Shown here: positions 31,430 to 39,103 of the stretch, piece by piece
Layout: every line of letters starts with the position of its first letter
Numbering within the stretch: the first letter of the stretch is position 1
Notes under the pieces: model-generated
Database searches by the model: none
What the model was told of the DNA's origin: nothing
Seen by the model: the letters and a program-made list of their open reading frames with translations, nothing else
NCBI RefSeq assembly: GCF_000381125.1
Contig: NZ_KB905950.1
Coordinates: forward strand, 1 to 54,678
Length of the DNA stretch: 54,678 nucleotides
Direction of reading: 5' to 3'
From: Caldimonas manganoxidans ATCC BAA-369
Lineage (GTDB): Bacteria > Pseudomonadota > Gammaproteobacteria > Burkholderiales > Burkholderiaceae_C
Made by a program: the position numbers and the translations under genes

Positions 31430-31732
31430 ATGACCGAACCGACCCATCCGCCCGCACTCGTCGAGAACAGGCTGCTCCTGCGCCGCGAGGACTTCGACGA
31501 CCTGCTCGACCGCGCCGCCGAGCGGGGAGCCGAGCGGGTGCTGGCCCACCTCGGCCTCGAGAACGGCCACGCCGCGCGCGACATCCGCGAACTGCGCGAC
31601 CTGCTGGATGCCTGGCGCGACGCCCGCCGCACCGCGTGGCAGACCACCGTCAAGCTCATCACCACCGGCATCCTGGCCGCGCTGCTGGTGGGTGCCGCCA
31701 TCAAGTTGAAGCTGATGGGAGGCTCGCAATGA
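31430..31732 (+). CDS. DUF6127-like membrane-anchored lysis-region protein
   Basis: A 100-aa protein with a charged helical N-terminus (ENRLLLRREDFDDLLDRAAE and AARDIRELRDLLDAWRDARR) and one C-terminal membrane helix (TVKLITTGILAALLVGAAIK). The layout matches the DUF6127 phage family and small accessory holins. It is likely cotranslated with the next gene, since its stop overlaps that start. It could help in membrane permeabilisation or anchor another lysis protein. Confidence 0.7.
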   Translation: MTEPTHPPALVENRLLLRREDFDDLLDRAAERGAERVLAHLGLENGHAARDIRELRDLLDAWRDARRTAWQTTVKLITTGILAALLVGAAIKLKLMGGSQ

Positions 31733-32214
31733 TCGAGACCTTGCTCGGTGGCCTCCTTGGTGGGGCCTTCCGCCTTGCGCCTGAGGTCTTGAAGTGGCTC
31801 GACCGCAAGGGCGAGCGCAGCCATGAACTGGCGATGCAGGACAAGGCGCTGGAATTCGAGAAGCTGCGCGGCGCGCAGCGCATGGCCGAGATCGGTGCGG
31901 GTGCCGATGCGGCGTGGAACACCGGCGCCATCGAGGCCTTGCGCGAGGCGGTGGTGGCGCAGGGCCGAACGTCTGGCGTGAAGTGGGCCGATGCGCTCTC
32001 CAGCAGCGTGCGGCCCGTCATCACCTACTGGTTCATGGCCCTCTACTGCGCCGCCAAGACCGCAGCCTTCGTAGGTGTGATCAACGGCGGTGGCGACTGG
32101 GACGCCGCGATCCTGCACGCCTGGACCGAGGCCGACCAGGCCCTGTGGGCCGGCGTCCTGAACTTCTGGTTCCTCGGCCGCGTGTTCGAACGGGTGCGGC
32201 CCACGAACTGGTAA
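31729..32214 (+). CDS. 3TM phage holin
   Basis: A 161-aa protein: MIETLLGGLLGGAFRLAPEV, then a charged middle helix (MQDKALEFEKLRGAQRMAEI) and two membrane segments VRPVITYWFMALYCAAKTAA (about 100-125) and ALWAGVLNFWFLGRVFERVR (about 138-157). This is the three-TM holin family; the first hydrophobic segment at 3-19 may be the third. It would form holes that release endolysin. It precedes the lysozyme gene. Confidence 0.8.
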   Translation: MIETLLGGLLGGAFRLAPEVLKWLDRKGERSHELAMQDKALEFEKLRGAQRMAEIGAGADAAWNTGAIEALREAVVAQGRTSGVKWADALSSSVRPVITYWFMALYCAAKTAAFVGVINGGGDWDAAILHAWTEADQALWAGVLNFWFLGRVFERVRPTNW

Positions 32215-32241
32215 GTGTCGCTTACAAGTTCAGAGCCAGAG

Positions 32242-32721
32242 ATGCGTATTCCTCCACAAGCCATCGAGCTGGCCAAGCGCTTCGAGGGCTTCCATCGCGT
32301 GCCCAAGCATGACCCCGGCCGTGCGCATCCCTACGTCTGCCCAGCCGGCTACTGGACCATCGGCTACGGGCATCTGTGCGATCCGAAGCACCCGCCGATC
32401 ACGGAAGGCGAGGCCGAGGCCTACCTTGCCCAGGATCTGAAGGTGGCGCTTGCTGCCACGTTGCGGTACTGCCCGGTGCTGGCCGCGGAGCCGGAGGGGA
32501 GGCTCGCAGCCATCGTGGACTTCACCTTCAACCTGGGGGCGGGGCGGCTGCAGACCTCGACGTTGCGGCGGCGGGTCAATCAGCGAGATTGGGAGGCTGT
32601 CGCGACAGAGCTGAGGCGCTGGGTCTACGGTGGCGGCAAGGTGCTGCCGGGACTCGTGATGCGCCGAGAAGCCGAAATCGAGCTGTTGGTCGACCGATCG
32701 ACGACCAACGAATCGGCATGA
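32242..32721 (+). CDS. GH24 lysozyme (endolysin)
   Basis: A 159-aa muramidase of the lambdoid/T4-type GH24 family: AIELAKRFEGFHRVPKHDPG, then PYVCPAGYWTIGYGHLCDP. The Glu in RFEGF is the catalytic acid, and the C-x5-T pattern (CPAGYWT) matches the second and third active-site positions; family members with Cys at the second position exist. AIVDFTFNLGAGRLQTSTLR is the second family block. It cuts peptidoglycan at the end of infection. No signal peptide is seen, so it depends on the holin upstream. ATG 32242 was chosen for its GAG site and the family start. No Rz-like genes follow. Confidence 0.9.
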   Translation: MRIPPQAIELAKRFEGFHRVPKHDPGRAHPYVCPAGYWTIGYGHLCDPKHPPITEGEAEAYLAQDLKVALAATLRYCPVLAAEPEGRLAAIVDFTFNLGAGRLQTSTLRRRVNQRDWEAVATELRRWVYGGGKVLPGLVMRREAEIELLVDRSTTNESA

Positions 32722-32742
32722 ACCGACCTGAACCGGCATGAA
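32714..32742. repeat. three tandem 10-bp repeats upstream of the DISARM promoter
   Basis: CGGCATGAA (32714), CGACCTGAA (32724) and CGGCATGAA (32734) follow each other at exact 10-bp steps, over the lysozyme stop and just before the -35 box. The one-helical-turn spacing would place a bound regulator on one face. Confidence 0.6.
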
Positions 32743-32747
32743 TCGCA

Positions 32748-32776
32748 TTTACCCGGCCCAAATCCTGTGACAATAT
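32748..32776 (+). promoter_or_regulatory. probable sigma-70-type promoter of the DISARM operon
   Basis: TTTACC (32748-32753) and CAATAT (32771-32776) are separated by 17 bp. The ATG at 32775 falls in the -10 box, so the first gene should start later, at 32796. Strength is moderate: four and three of six bases agree with consensus. Confidence 0.5.
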
Positions 32777-32795
32777 GCGTCCTGGAGTCCACGCG

Positions 32796-33008
32796 ATGGA
32801 AAGCGCCATGGCCGATCGTTGGTTATCCGTCGAGGAAATAGCCGAATACCTCGGCGTGAGCAGGGACACCGTCTACGCGTGGATCGCGAAAAAGGACATG
32901 CCGGCCCACAAGGTGGGGAGGTTTTGGAAGTTCAAGGCCGACGAGGTCGACGAATGGGTGCGCTCCGGCAAGGCGTCGGAGGAATCCGATTCGGCGGCGG
33001 GCCATTGA
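32796..33008 (+). CDS. small excisionase-type HTH protein at the head of the DISARM operon
   Basis: A 70-aa MerR-like HTH_17 protein: WLSVEEIAEYLGVSRDTVYA, then WIAKKDMPAHKVGRFWKFKA and DEVDEWVRSGK. This is the excisionase or DNA-binding fold that often precedes defence systems as a regulator. ATG 32796 has GGAG eight bases upstream; 32808 is also in frame. The tandem repeats before the promoter are good candidate targets. It lies 58 bp ahead of the methylase gene and may repress or activate the operon. Confidence 0.85.
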   Translation: MESAMADRWLSVEEIAEYLGVSRDTVYAWIAKKDMPAHKVGRFWKFKADEVDEWVRSGKASEESDSAAGH

Positions 33009-33066
33009 CTGCCCTGGGGATCGGAGTGCCCAGTTCGCCAGGACCGACTTCGCGAGGAGAGGAAGA

Positions 33067-34179
33067 ATGACCAAGTTGGCCTGCATCGATTTGTTCTGTG
33101 GGGCGGGAGGGCTCACGCACGGCTTGATCTCGGAAGGCGTGCCGGTCGTGGCCGGCATCGACGTCGATCCGGCTTGCCGCCACCCGTTCGAAATGAACAA
33201 CGGCTCTCGGTTCATCGAGGAAGACGTTTCGAGGACGAAGCCAGCGGTTCTGAAGGATCTCTTCGGGGACGCGGACGTTCGCATCCTCGCCGGATGCGCG
33301 CCTTGTCAGCCGTTCTCGACCTATGCCCAACGCTACGACACGGTGGGAAGTCCACGATGGGCACTGCTGTATGAGTTCGCGCGCCTGGTCAAAGCCGTTC
33401 GCCCTGATCTCGTCACCATGGAGAACGTGCCGACGGTGGAGAAACACGCGGTGTACGACGACTTCGTCACTGCCTTGGGGAAGTGCGGCTATCGAGTCTG
33501 GCACGGTGTCGTCGATTGCTCCGATTACGGGTTGCCACAACGCCGACGCAGGATGGTGCTGCTCGCCTCGCGCATCGGGCCGATCGAGTTGATCGAGCAC
33601 ACCCACGAGCGGCCCCAAACCGTGCGCGAAGCGATCGGGAAGCTTCCGCCGATACCGGCGGGCGGCACTCTGCCTTCCGATCCGTTGCACACGGCGTCCA
33701 AGCTTTCCAAGCTCAACCTCCAACGCATCCGCGCATCCCGTCCCGGCGGGACTTGGAGGGATTGGCCCAAACGTTTGATCGCGGATTGCCATCGCCGTGA
33801 TAGCGGCCGGACATACCCGGGTGTCTATGGCCGCATGGTTTGGGACGAACCCGCCCCGACCCTCACCACCCAGTTCTACGGTTTCGGCAACGGTCGCTTC
33901 GGACACCCCGAGCAGGATCGGGCGATATCGCTGCGTGAAGGAGCGATCCTGCAAGGTTTCCCGGAAGACTATTCCTTCGTCCCGGATGGTGCGCCGATCC
34001 ACTTCAAGAGCTTGGGCCGCATGATCGGCAACGCGGTGCCCGTCACTTTGGGGAGGATCATCGGCCGGAGCATCCTGCGGCATCTCGCCGTCGTGCCCGA
34101 GACGAAGACGGTCGACGAAACCACCCGGTCCGTCGCCGAGAGGAAGCGAAATGCCAAGTGTGAGCCCCTCGTCGCCTGA
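33067..34179 (+). CDS. dcm: C5-cytosine DNA methyltransferase
   Basis: A 370-aa enzyme with the C5-MTase motifs in order: I DLFCGAGG (9-16), IV APCQPFS near 78 with the catalytic Cys, VI MENVPTV near 118, VIII GLPQRRRRMVLL near 155 and X GRMIGNAVPVTLG near 317. It puts a methyl on cytosine C5 to mark self DNA. Its 3' end overlaps vsr by 29 bases, as in dcm-vsr loci. Class 2 DISARM uses a C5 enzyme (DrmMII) whereas class 1 uses DrmMI; both are present here. Sequence specificity cannot be read, but the Vsr neighbour suggests CCWGG-like sites. Confidence 0.93.
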   Translation: MTKLACIDLFCGAGGLTHGLISEGVPVVAGIDVDPACRHPFEMNNGSRFIEEDVSRTKPAVLKDLFGDADVRILAGCAPCQPFSTYAQRYDTVGSPRWALLYEFARLVKAVRPDLVTMENVPTVEKHAVYDDFVTALGKCGYRVWHGVVDCSDYGLPQRRRRMVLLASRIGPIELIEHTHERPQTVREAIGKLPPIPAGGTLPSDPLHTASKLSKLNLQRIRASRPGGTWRDWPKRLIADCHRRDSGRTYPGVYGRMVWDEPAPTLTTQFYGFGNGRFGHPEQDRAISLREGAILQGFPEDYSFVPDGAPIHFKSLGRMIGNAVPVTLGRIIGRSILRHLAVVPETKTVDETTRSVAERKRNAKCEPLVA

Positions 34180-34579
34180 AGCCAGCCGCCGCATGGCGCG
34201 CGTGCGCCAGCGAGGAACGGACGTCGAGATCGAACTGCGGCGGGCCCTGCATGCCCTGGGCCTTCGCTACCGCTTGCAAGTGCCACTGTCCAAAAAACCG
34301 CGACGGGTCGCCGACATCGTGTTCATCGGTGCGCGCGTGGCGGTTTTCGTCGATGGGTGTTTCTGGCACGGGTGTCCACTCCACGCCACCTGGCCAAAGG
34401 AGAACGCCGGATTCTGGCGCGCCAAGATCGAAGCCAACCGAGCGCGCGATGCCGACACCACCCGGCGCCTGCGAGAACTCGGTTGGGAAGTGATTCGCGT
34501 CTGGTCTCATGAAGATCCGGTCGAGGCCGCCCGCCTCATCTACGACCGCGTGCTGGAACGGAAGGGAAGAGCCTCATGA
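34151..34579 (+). CDS. vsr: very short patch repair endonuclease Vsr
   Basis: A 142-aa Vsr protein: RRMARVRQRGTDVEIELRRA, LGLRYRLQVPLSKKPRRVAD, IVFIGARVAVFVDGCFWHGC and AGFWRAKIEANRARDADTTR. The catalytic Asp (RVADIVF), DGCFWHGC and the REL-GWEVIRVWSHE end match the family. Vsr nicks at T:G mismatches left by deaminated 5-methylcytosine and so protects sites of the partner methylase. It overlaps the methylase gene and, by ATGA, drmD. Confidence 0.95.
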   Translation: MPSVSPSSPEASRRMARVRQRGTDVEIELRRALHALGLRYRLQVPLSKKPRRVADIVFIGARVAVFVDGCFWHGCPLHATWPKENAGFWRAKIEANRARDADTTRRLRELGWEVIRVWSHEDPVEAARLIYDRVLERKGRAS

Positions 34580-37500
34580 GCGTCACGCCACGATCGACTG
34601 GCGCCCGCTTCGTCCATGCGACCACCCCGGAGCCCGGCCAGCTGGTCGAGGTGCGACGGCGTCAGTGGGTCGTCGCCGACGTCGTCTCGTCGAATTTGGA
34701 GGGGGCACCACAGAACTGCGTGACACTCTCGTCGATCGACGAAGATGGCCTCGGCGAGGAGTTGGAAGTCGTCTGGGAGATCGAACCCGGTGCCCAGGTC
34801 ATCGAGCGGGCGGGCCTGCCATCCATAACCGGACAGGACGACGCGACCACGCTCGACGCCTTCCTCGACGCCGTGCGCTGGGGCGCAGCCACCAACGCCG
34901 ACCGCGGGTTCCTCCAGGCACCGTTCCGCAGCGGCGTCAGCATCGAGGACTTCCAGCTCGATCCATTGGTGCGAGCCATCGACATGGCCCGCGTCAACCT
35001 GCTCATCGCCGACGACGTCGGTCTCGGCAAGACCATCGAGGCCGGGCTGGTCATCCAGGAGCTCCTGTTGCGGCACCGCGCCCGCACCGTCCTCATCGTC
35101 TGCCCCGCCTCGCTGCAGGAGAAGTGGCGCGTCGAGATGCTGGAGAAGTTCGGCCTCGACTTCCGGGTGGTGGACACCGAGTACATCAAACGGTTGCGGC
35201 GCGAGCGCGGCATCCACGCCAACCCGTGGACGTCGCATCCGCGTCTCATCACGTCGATGGATTGGGCCAAGGGCGGCGAGGGGCTGCGTGCCATGCGCGA
35301 CGTGCTCCCGCCCCATGTCGGCCATCCGCGCAAGTTCGATCTGCTGGTCGTGGACGAGGCGCACAACGTCGCGCCCGCCGCGGGCGCGCACTACGCGCTG
35401 GAGAGCCAGCGCACGCGCTTCATCCGGACCATCGCTCCGCACTTCCAGCACCGCCTGTTCCTGACCGCCACACCCCACAATGGGTACACCGAGTCGTTCA
35501 CCTCGCTTCTGGAGTTGCTGGACGACCAGCGTTTCGCACGCAACATCCTCCCCGACGAGAAGCGCCTGAGCCAGGTGATGATCCGTCGCCTCAAGAGTGA
35601 TCTCGTCGATGCGCAGGGCAACCCCCTCTACGCGCGGCGCAATCTGCAGGCGCTGCCGATCCACTACACACCGGAAGAGCGTGAGATCCACCGCAAGCTG
35701 AGCGACTACTGTGCCAGCCGCGAGCAGCACGCCGAACGGGCCGGCAACGGCTTCGGCACGACCTTCGTCAACCGGCTGCTCAAGAAACGCTTGCTCTCGT
35801 CTCCGGCCGCGTTCGCCGCCACCCTCGAGAAGCACGCCAACTCCCTCTCCGCAACTCGGCCCGAGAAGCGCGACGCCATGGCCGAGCGCATCCTGCACAA
35901 GGCCATCCTGAGGGTCGAGGAGGACTACGCCGACGATCGGGAGGTCGAGAACGCCCAGGCCGAGGCCATCGAGGAGGCCACGCGCAGCACGCCGCCGCTG
36001 ACGGCGGAGCAGCGAGCGATGCTCGACGATCTGAGGTCGTGGGCCCAGCGCGCCAGGAACCAGGTCGATTCCAAGGCCCGCGCCATCCTCGACTGGCTCG
36101 AAAAACACCTCAAAGGGCCGAACGGCGAATGGAACGACCGCCGGGTGATCCTGTTCACCGAGTACCGCACGACGCACGAGTGGATGCATCGGATCCTCGC
36201 CAGCCACGGCTTCGGCGGTGAGCGCCTCGCGCTGCTGCACGGCGGTCTCTCCCAGGAGGAGCGCGAACCCATCAAGGCAGCGTTCCAGGCCTCCCCCAAG
36301 GACTCCCCCGTCCGCATCCTGCTCGCCACCGACGCGGCCTCCGAGGGCATCGACTTGCAGAACCACTGCAACATGCTCATCCACCTGGAGATCCCCTACA
36401 ACCCCAATGTGATGGAGCAGCGCAACGGGCGCATCGACCGCCACGGCCAGCGCGAGAGGGAGGTGCTGATCTGGCACCCGGTCGATGGCGGTGACGCTCG
36501 AGGCACCTCGGTCGGCGGCCACGCCGAGGACATCCTGCGCGCCCTGCGCAAGCTGGACTCGATGCGCGCCGACATGGGCAGCGTCAATCCGGTAATCGCG
36601 CCGCAGATGTCCGGCCTCATCGAAGGCTCGCTGAAGGACCTGGACACCCGCATGGCCGAGGCCCGGATCGCCCGGGCCAGGAACTTCGTCCGAGCCGAAC
36701 GCGAGTTGAAGGAGCGCGTCGCCAAGCTGCACGAACGGCTGCTGGCCACCAAGCAGGACTTCCACCTCGATCCCCAGCACATCCTGATGGCGGTCAAGAC
36801 CGGCCTCGCCTTGGCGGGCCGTCCACCCCTGGAGCCCGTCGAACTGCCCGGCGCCCCGCCCGGCACCGTCTTCCGCATGCCCGCGCTCTCCGGATCCTGG
36901 GCGCGCTGCCTGGAAGGATTGCGTCATCCCCACACGCAGAAGATCCGCCCCATCACCTTCGACCACGCCGTCGCCAGCGGCCGCGACGACGTGGTGCTCG
37001 TCCACCTGAACCATCGCCTGGTGCAGATGTGTCTGCGCCTGCTGCGCGCCGAGATCTGGGCCCGCGACGACGTGAAGAAGCTGCACCGCGTCACCGTCCG
37101 CAGCGCCCCCGACGTGCTACTCGACGGTCCGGCCGTGGTGATCGTCTCGCGGCTGGTGATCACTGGCGGCAACCATCACCGCTTGCACGAGGAGCTGACC
37201 GTCTCCGGCGGCTACCTGCGTGATCAGTCCTTCCGCCGTGAAGAGAGGGTCACCCGCGTCCAGCAGTGGCTGGACGACGGCAAGCCGACCACCGCGGCGG
37301 CGCCCCTGTTCGACGCGCTCCGCGTCCGCTTCGATCGCCACCGCGAAGCCATCCTCGAGGCGGTCGCTGCCCGCTCCAAGGAACGGCTGCGCTACCTGAC
37401 CAACACGCTGCAGACCCGCAAACGGCAGGAGATCGACGACATCGGTACCGTGCTCGACGAGCTGGAGCGAGCGATCCAAGCCGAACTGGCGAAGGGTGGG

Positions 37501-37710
37501 CAGCCCGAACAGCTCTCGCTCTTCACCGAGGACGAGCGCATGCAGCTGCGGCGTGACATCGCCGCGCTGCAGGCCCGGCTCGCTCGCATCCCGGAGGAGC
37601 GCCGCATGGAGACCGAGGTCGTCGAATCCCGCTATGCCAAGCTCGACGACCGCACCTTCCCGGTCGCCGTGATCTTCGTCGTGCCCGAGTCCGCCGGAGG
37701 TGCCGCATGA
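34576..37710 (+). CDS. drmD: DISARM SNF2-like helicase DrmD
   Basis: A 1044-aa superfamily 2 helicase. Walker A IADDVGLGKTIEAGLVIQEL lies at about 143-162, LIVCPASLQEKW near 173, the DEAH box LLVVDEAHNVAPAAG at 255-269 and FLTATPHNGYTESF near 295. The C-terminal helicase half has ILFTEYRTTHEWMHRILASH near 525 and motif VI MEQRNGRIDRHGQRERE near 612. A long C-terminal region with coiled coil follows (QEIDDIGTVLDELERAIQAE). DrmD marks class 1 DISARM and acts with the other Drm proteins against unmodified invading DNA. It overlaps both vsr and drmMI by ATGA. Confidence 0.93.
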   Translation: MSVTPRSTGARFVHATTPEPGQLVEVRRRQWVVADVVSSNLEGAPQNCVTLSSIDEDGLGEELEVVWEIEPGAQVIERAGLPSITGQDDATTLDAFLDAVRWGAATNADRGFLQAPFRSGVSIEDFQLDPLVRAIDMARVNLLIADDVGLGKTIEAGLVIQELLLRHRARTVLIVCPASLQEKWRVEMLEKFGLDFRVVDTEYIKRLRRERGIHANPWTSHPRLITSMDWAKGGEGLRAMRDVLPPHVGHPRKFDLLVVDEAHNVAPAAGAHYALESQRTRFIRTIAPHFQHRLFLTATPHNGYTESFTSLLELLDDQRFARNILPDEKRLSQVMIRRLKSDLVDAQGNPLYARRNLQALPIHYTPEEREIHRKLSDYCASREQHAERAGNGFGTTFVNRLLKKRLLSSPAAFAATLEKHANSLSATRPEKRDAMAERILHKAILRVEEDYADDREVENAQAEAIEEATRSTPPLTAEQRAMLDDLRSWAQRARNQVDSKARAILDWLEKHLKGPNGEWNDRRVILFTEYRTTHEWMHRILASHGFGGERLALLHGGLSQEEREPIKAAFQASPKDSPVRILLATDAASEGIDLQNHCNMLIHLEIPYNPNVMEQRNGRIDRHGQREREVLIWHPVDGGDARGTSVGGHAEDILRALRKLDSMRADMGSVNPVIAPQMSGLIEGSLKDLDTRMAEARIARARNFVRAERELKERVAKLHERLLATKQDFHLDPQHILMAVKTGLALAGRPPLEPVELPGAPPGTVFRMPALSGSWARCLEGLRHPHTQKIRPITFDHAVASGRDDVVLVHLNHRLVQMCLRLLRAEIWARDDVKKLHRVTVRSAPDVLLDGPAVVIVSRLVITGGNHHRLHEELTVSGGYLRDQSFRREERVTRVQQWLDDGKPTTAAAPLFDALRVRFDRHREAILEAVAARSKERLRYLTNTLQTRKRQEIDDIGTVLDELERAIQAELAKGGQPEQLSLFTEDERMQLRRDIAALQARLARIPEERRMETEVVESRYAKLDDRTFPVAVIFVVPESAGGAA

Positions 37711-37835
37711 GCATGCACCACGACTGGCTCTCGCTCATCGAGATCTCCGGCCCCTTCCTCGCCGTCCCGGTCCTGAAGGAAGCCTTCCCGCAAGGGCTGG
37801 AGGGCACTTCGCATAACCCCATTTCCGAAGGCTGA
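37707..37835 (+). pseudogene. drmMI: drmMI 5' fragment, cut off by the IS
   Basis: The start ATG 37707 overlaps the drmD stop by ATGA. The 31 true codons read MSMHHDWLSLIEISGPFLAV then PVLKEAFPQGL, the typical start of a DrmMI/PglX-like methylase. At 37802 the IS begins and the frame runs only 11 more codons to TGA at 37833. The natural continuation is on the other side of the IS (39108 onward). The short product would have no catalytic part. Confidence 0.88.
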
Positions 37836-39103
37836 ACCGGCATGAGGGCGCTCGCGTCGTTCAGTTCGGGGTTCTCGGTGCCGCTCAGGCCCCGTCATCG
37901 CAGCCTTGGCGGGCACCCGAGGCCCTGCAAAACTGCGTTTGCAGGCTGCAGCGGGCGCACCTCTCCCTTCATCGCGCACACCCGCACGGGTCATGGCGCA
38001 CCAGCCAGACCAGCCGCTTGGCGTTGTACGCCGCGCACTTGAGCAGGATCGCCAGTTCGTTTCTCGCCAGCGTCATCGCCCGCACGCACTTGCCGCCCAA
38101 CTGCTCGAGGCCGGCGAACACATGTTCGCCTCTGGCGCGGACGCGGTTGATCGCCTTGTTGCGCGCGTCCAGTCGCACGCGCCGCTCCTGCCCGGGCTTG
38201 GCACGCCGCGCGATGCCGTCGCGCAGCCCGTGGGCCTGCAGCAACTGGCGGTTGGTCTGCGCGTCGTAGCCTCGGTCGGCCAGCAGCCGCGCGCCGGTGT
38301 TGGCGCGGTCCAGCACCTCCTTGAGCGTCTGGCCGTCGTCGGCGTTGGCTGGCGTGACCTTCGCCTGGCGGATCAGCTTGTAGCGCGCGTCCGCGTTGGC
38401 GTGCACCTTGTAGCCGTAGAAGCTCTTGCCGTGCTTCTTGGTCCAGCGCGCGTCGCGGTCGGTGTGCTGCAGCCGCTTGGCATTCCAGCCCTCGGGCCTG
38501 CGGCCTTCGTTGAGCGCTTCGCGCTCGTCCTTGTTCGCCTGGGTGAGCGGTGCCTGCACGATGCTGGCATCCACGATCTGCCCGCCGCGCGGGATGTAGC
38601 CGTGCTGCTGCAACTGCAGGCTCACCGCCTCGAAGATGGCGCGGCCGCCCAGACCGCCTTGGGCCAAGCGCTGCTTGAAACTCCACAGCGTGCGCGCATC
38701 GGGGATGTGCAGTGCTCCGTCCAGGCGGCAGAAGTGCTGGAAGCTCATGCGGTCCAGCACCTGGTACTCGCAGTCCTCGTCGCTGAGGTTGTACAGCGAC
38801 TGGATGAACAGCAGCCGCACCATCACCTCGGTGGGGTACGGCGGGCGCCCGCCTTTGCTACGGTCAGCGCGAGGGCAGGCGGTGTCGACCCGGGCGGCAA
38901 TGGCCGCGAAGTCGATCAGTTCGTCCATTGCTGCCAGGTTGGCGATGAAGCCGCCGAGCTTGGCTTGGCGCTGGTCCTGCACGAACAGGTCAGCGCCGGG
39001 CTGAGAGCGCCAGAAGGACGAGGGCTTGATGCGCGATGTGCTCATGGGCGCCATCATGCCGGCTCACGGGCTGCAAGGGGGAGGGAGGTTTCGAGAAGTG
39101 CCC
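37802..39103. mobile_element. complete IS5-family insertion sequence, 1302 bp
   Basis: The element has perfect nine-bp terminal repeats GGGCACTTC (37802-37810) and GAAGTGCCC (39095-39103), then further similarity inward. It is flanked by the direct repeat TGGA (37798-37801 and 39104-39107), the expected 4-bp target duplication. It holds one transposase gene on the minus strand and a small hairpin CTGCAAA/TTTGCAG near its left end. It sits within drmMI and looks intact and recent. Confidence 0.93.
37969..39045 (-). CDS. IS5-family transposase
   Basis: A 358-aa DDE transposase. The N-terminal DUF772 domain reads RSKGGRPPYPTEVMVRLLFI near 71 and LSDEDCEYQVLDRMSFQHFC near 95. The DDE core has QIVDASIVQAP near 161 (first D), LLADRGYDAQTNRQLLQAHG near 257 (second D), and the YREK-like C-terminal RARGEHVFAGLEQLGGKCVR near 309 (E). 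It cuts and pastes the element using the GGGCACTTC ends. I chose ATG 39045; ATGs at 39054 and 39057 would add only three or four residues. It is intact, so the element may still move. Confidence 0.93.
   Translation of the reverse strand: MSTSRIKPSSFWRSQPGADLFVQDQRQAKLGGFIANLAAMDELIDFAAIAARVDTACPRADRSKGGRPPYPTEVMVRLLFIQSLYNLSDEDCEYQVLDRMSFQHFCRLDGALHIPDARTLWSFKQRLAQGGLGGRAIFEAVSLQLQQHGYIPRGGQIVDASIVQAPLTQANKDEREALNEGRRPEGWNAKRLQHTDRDARWTKKHGKSFYGYKVHANADARYKLIRQAKVTPANADDGQTLKEVLDRANTGARLLADRGYDAQTNRQLLQAHGLRDGIARRAKPGQERRVRLDARNKAINRVRARGEHVFAGLEQLGGKCVRAMTLARNELAILLKCAAYNAKRLVWLVRHDPCGCAR

Noticed and set aside
32775-32777. ATG as start of the small HTH gene
   Set aside because: It lies in the probable -10 box CAATAT; ATG 32796 has a good GGAG site.
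34540-37086. Minus-strand frame of about 850 codons opposite drmD
   Set aside because: The + strand carries all helicase motifs; the antisense frame has only GC-bias composition.
37829-37842. Shared TGAACCGGCATGA in the IS left end and in the DISARM upstream repeats (32729-32741)
   Set aside because: The match is short and the surroundings differ; it is likely chance in GC-rich DNA.
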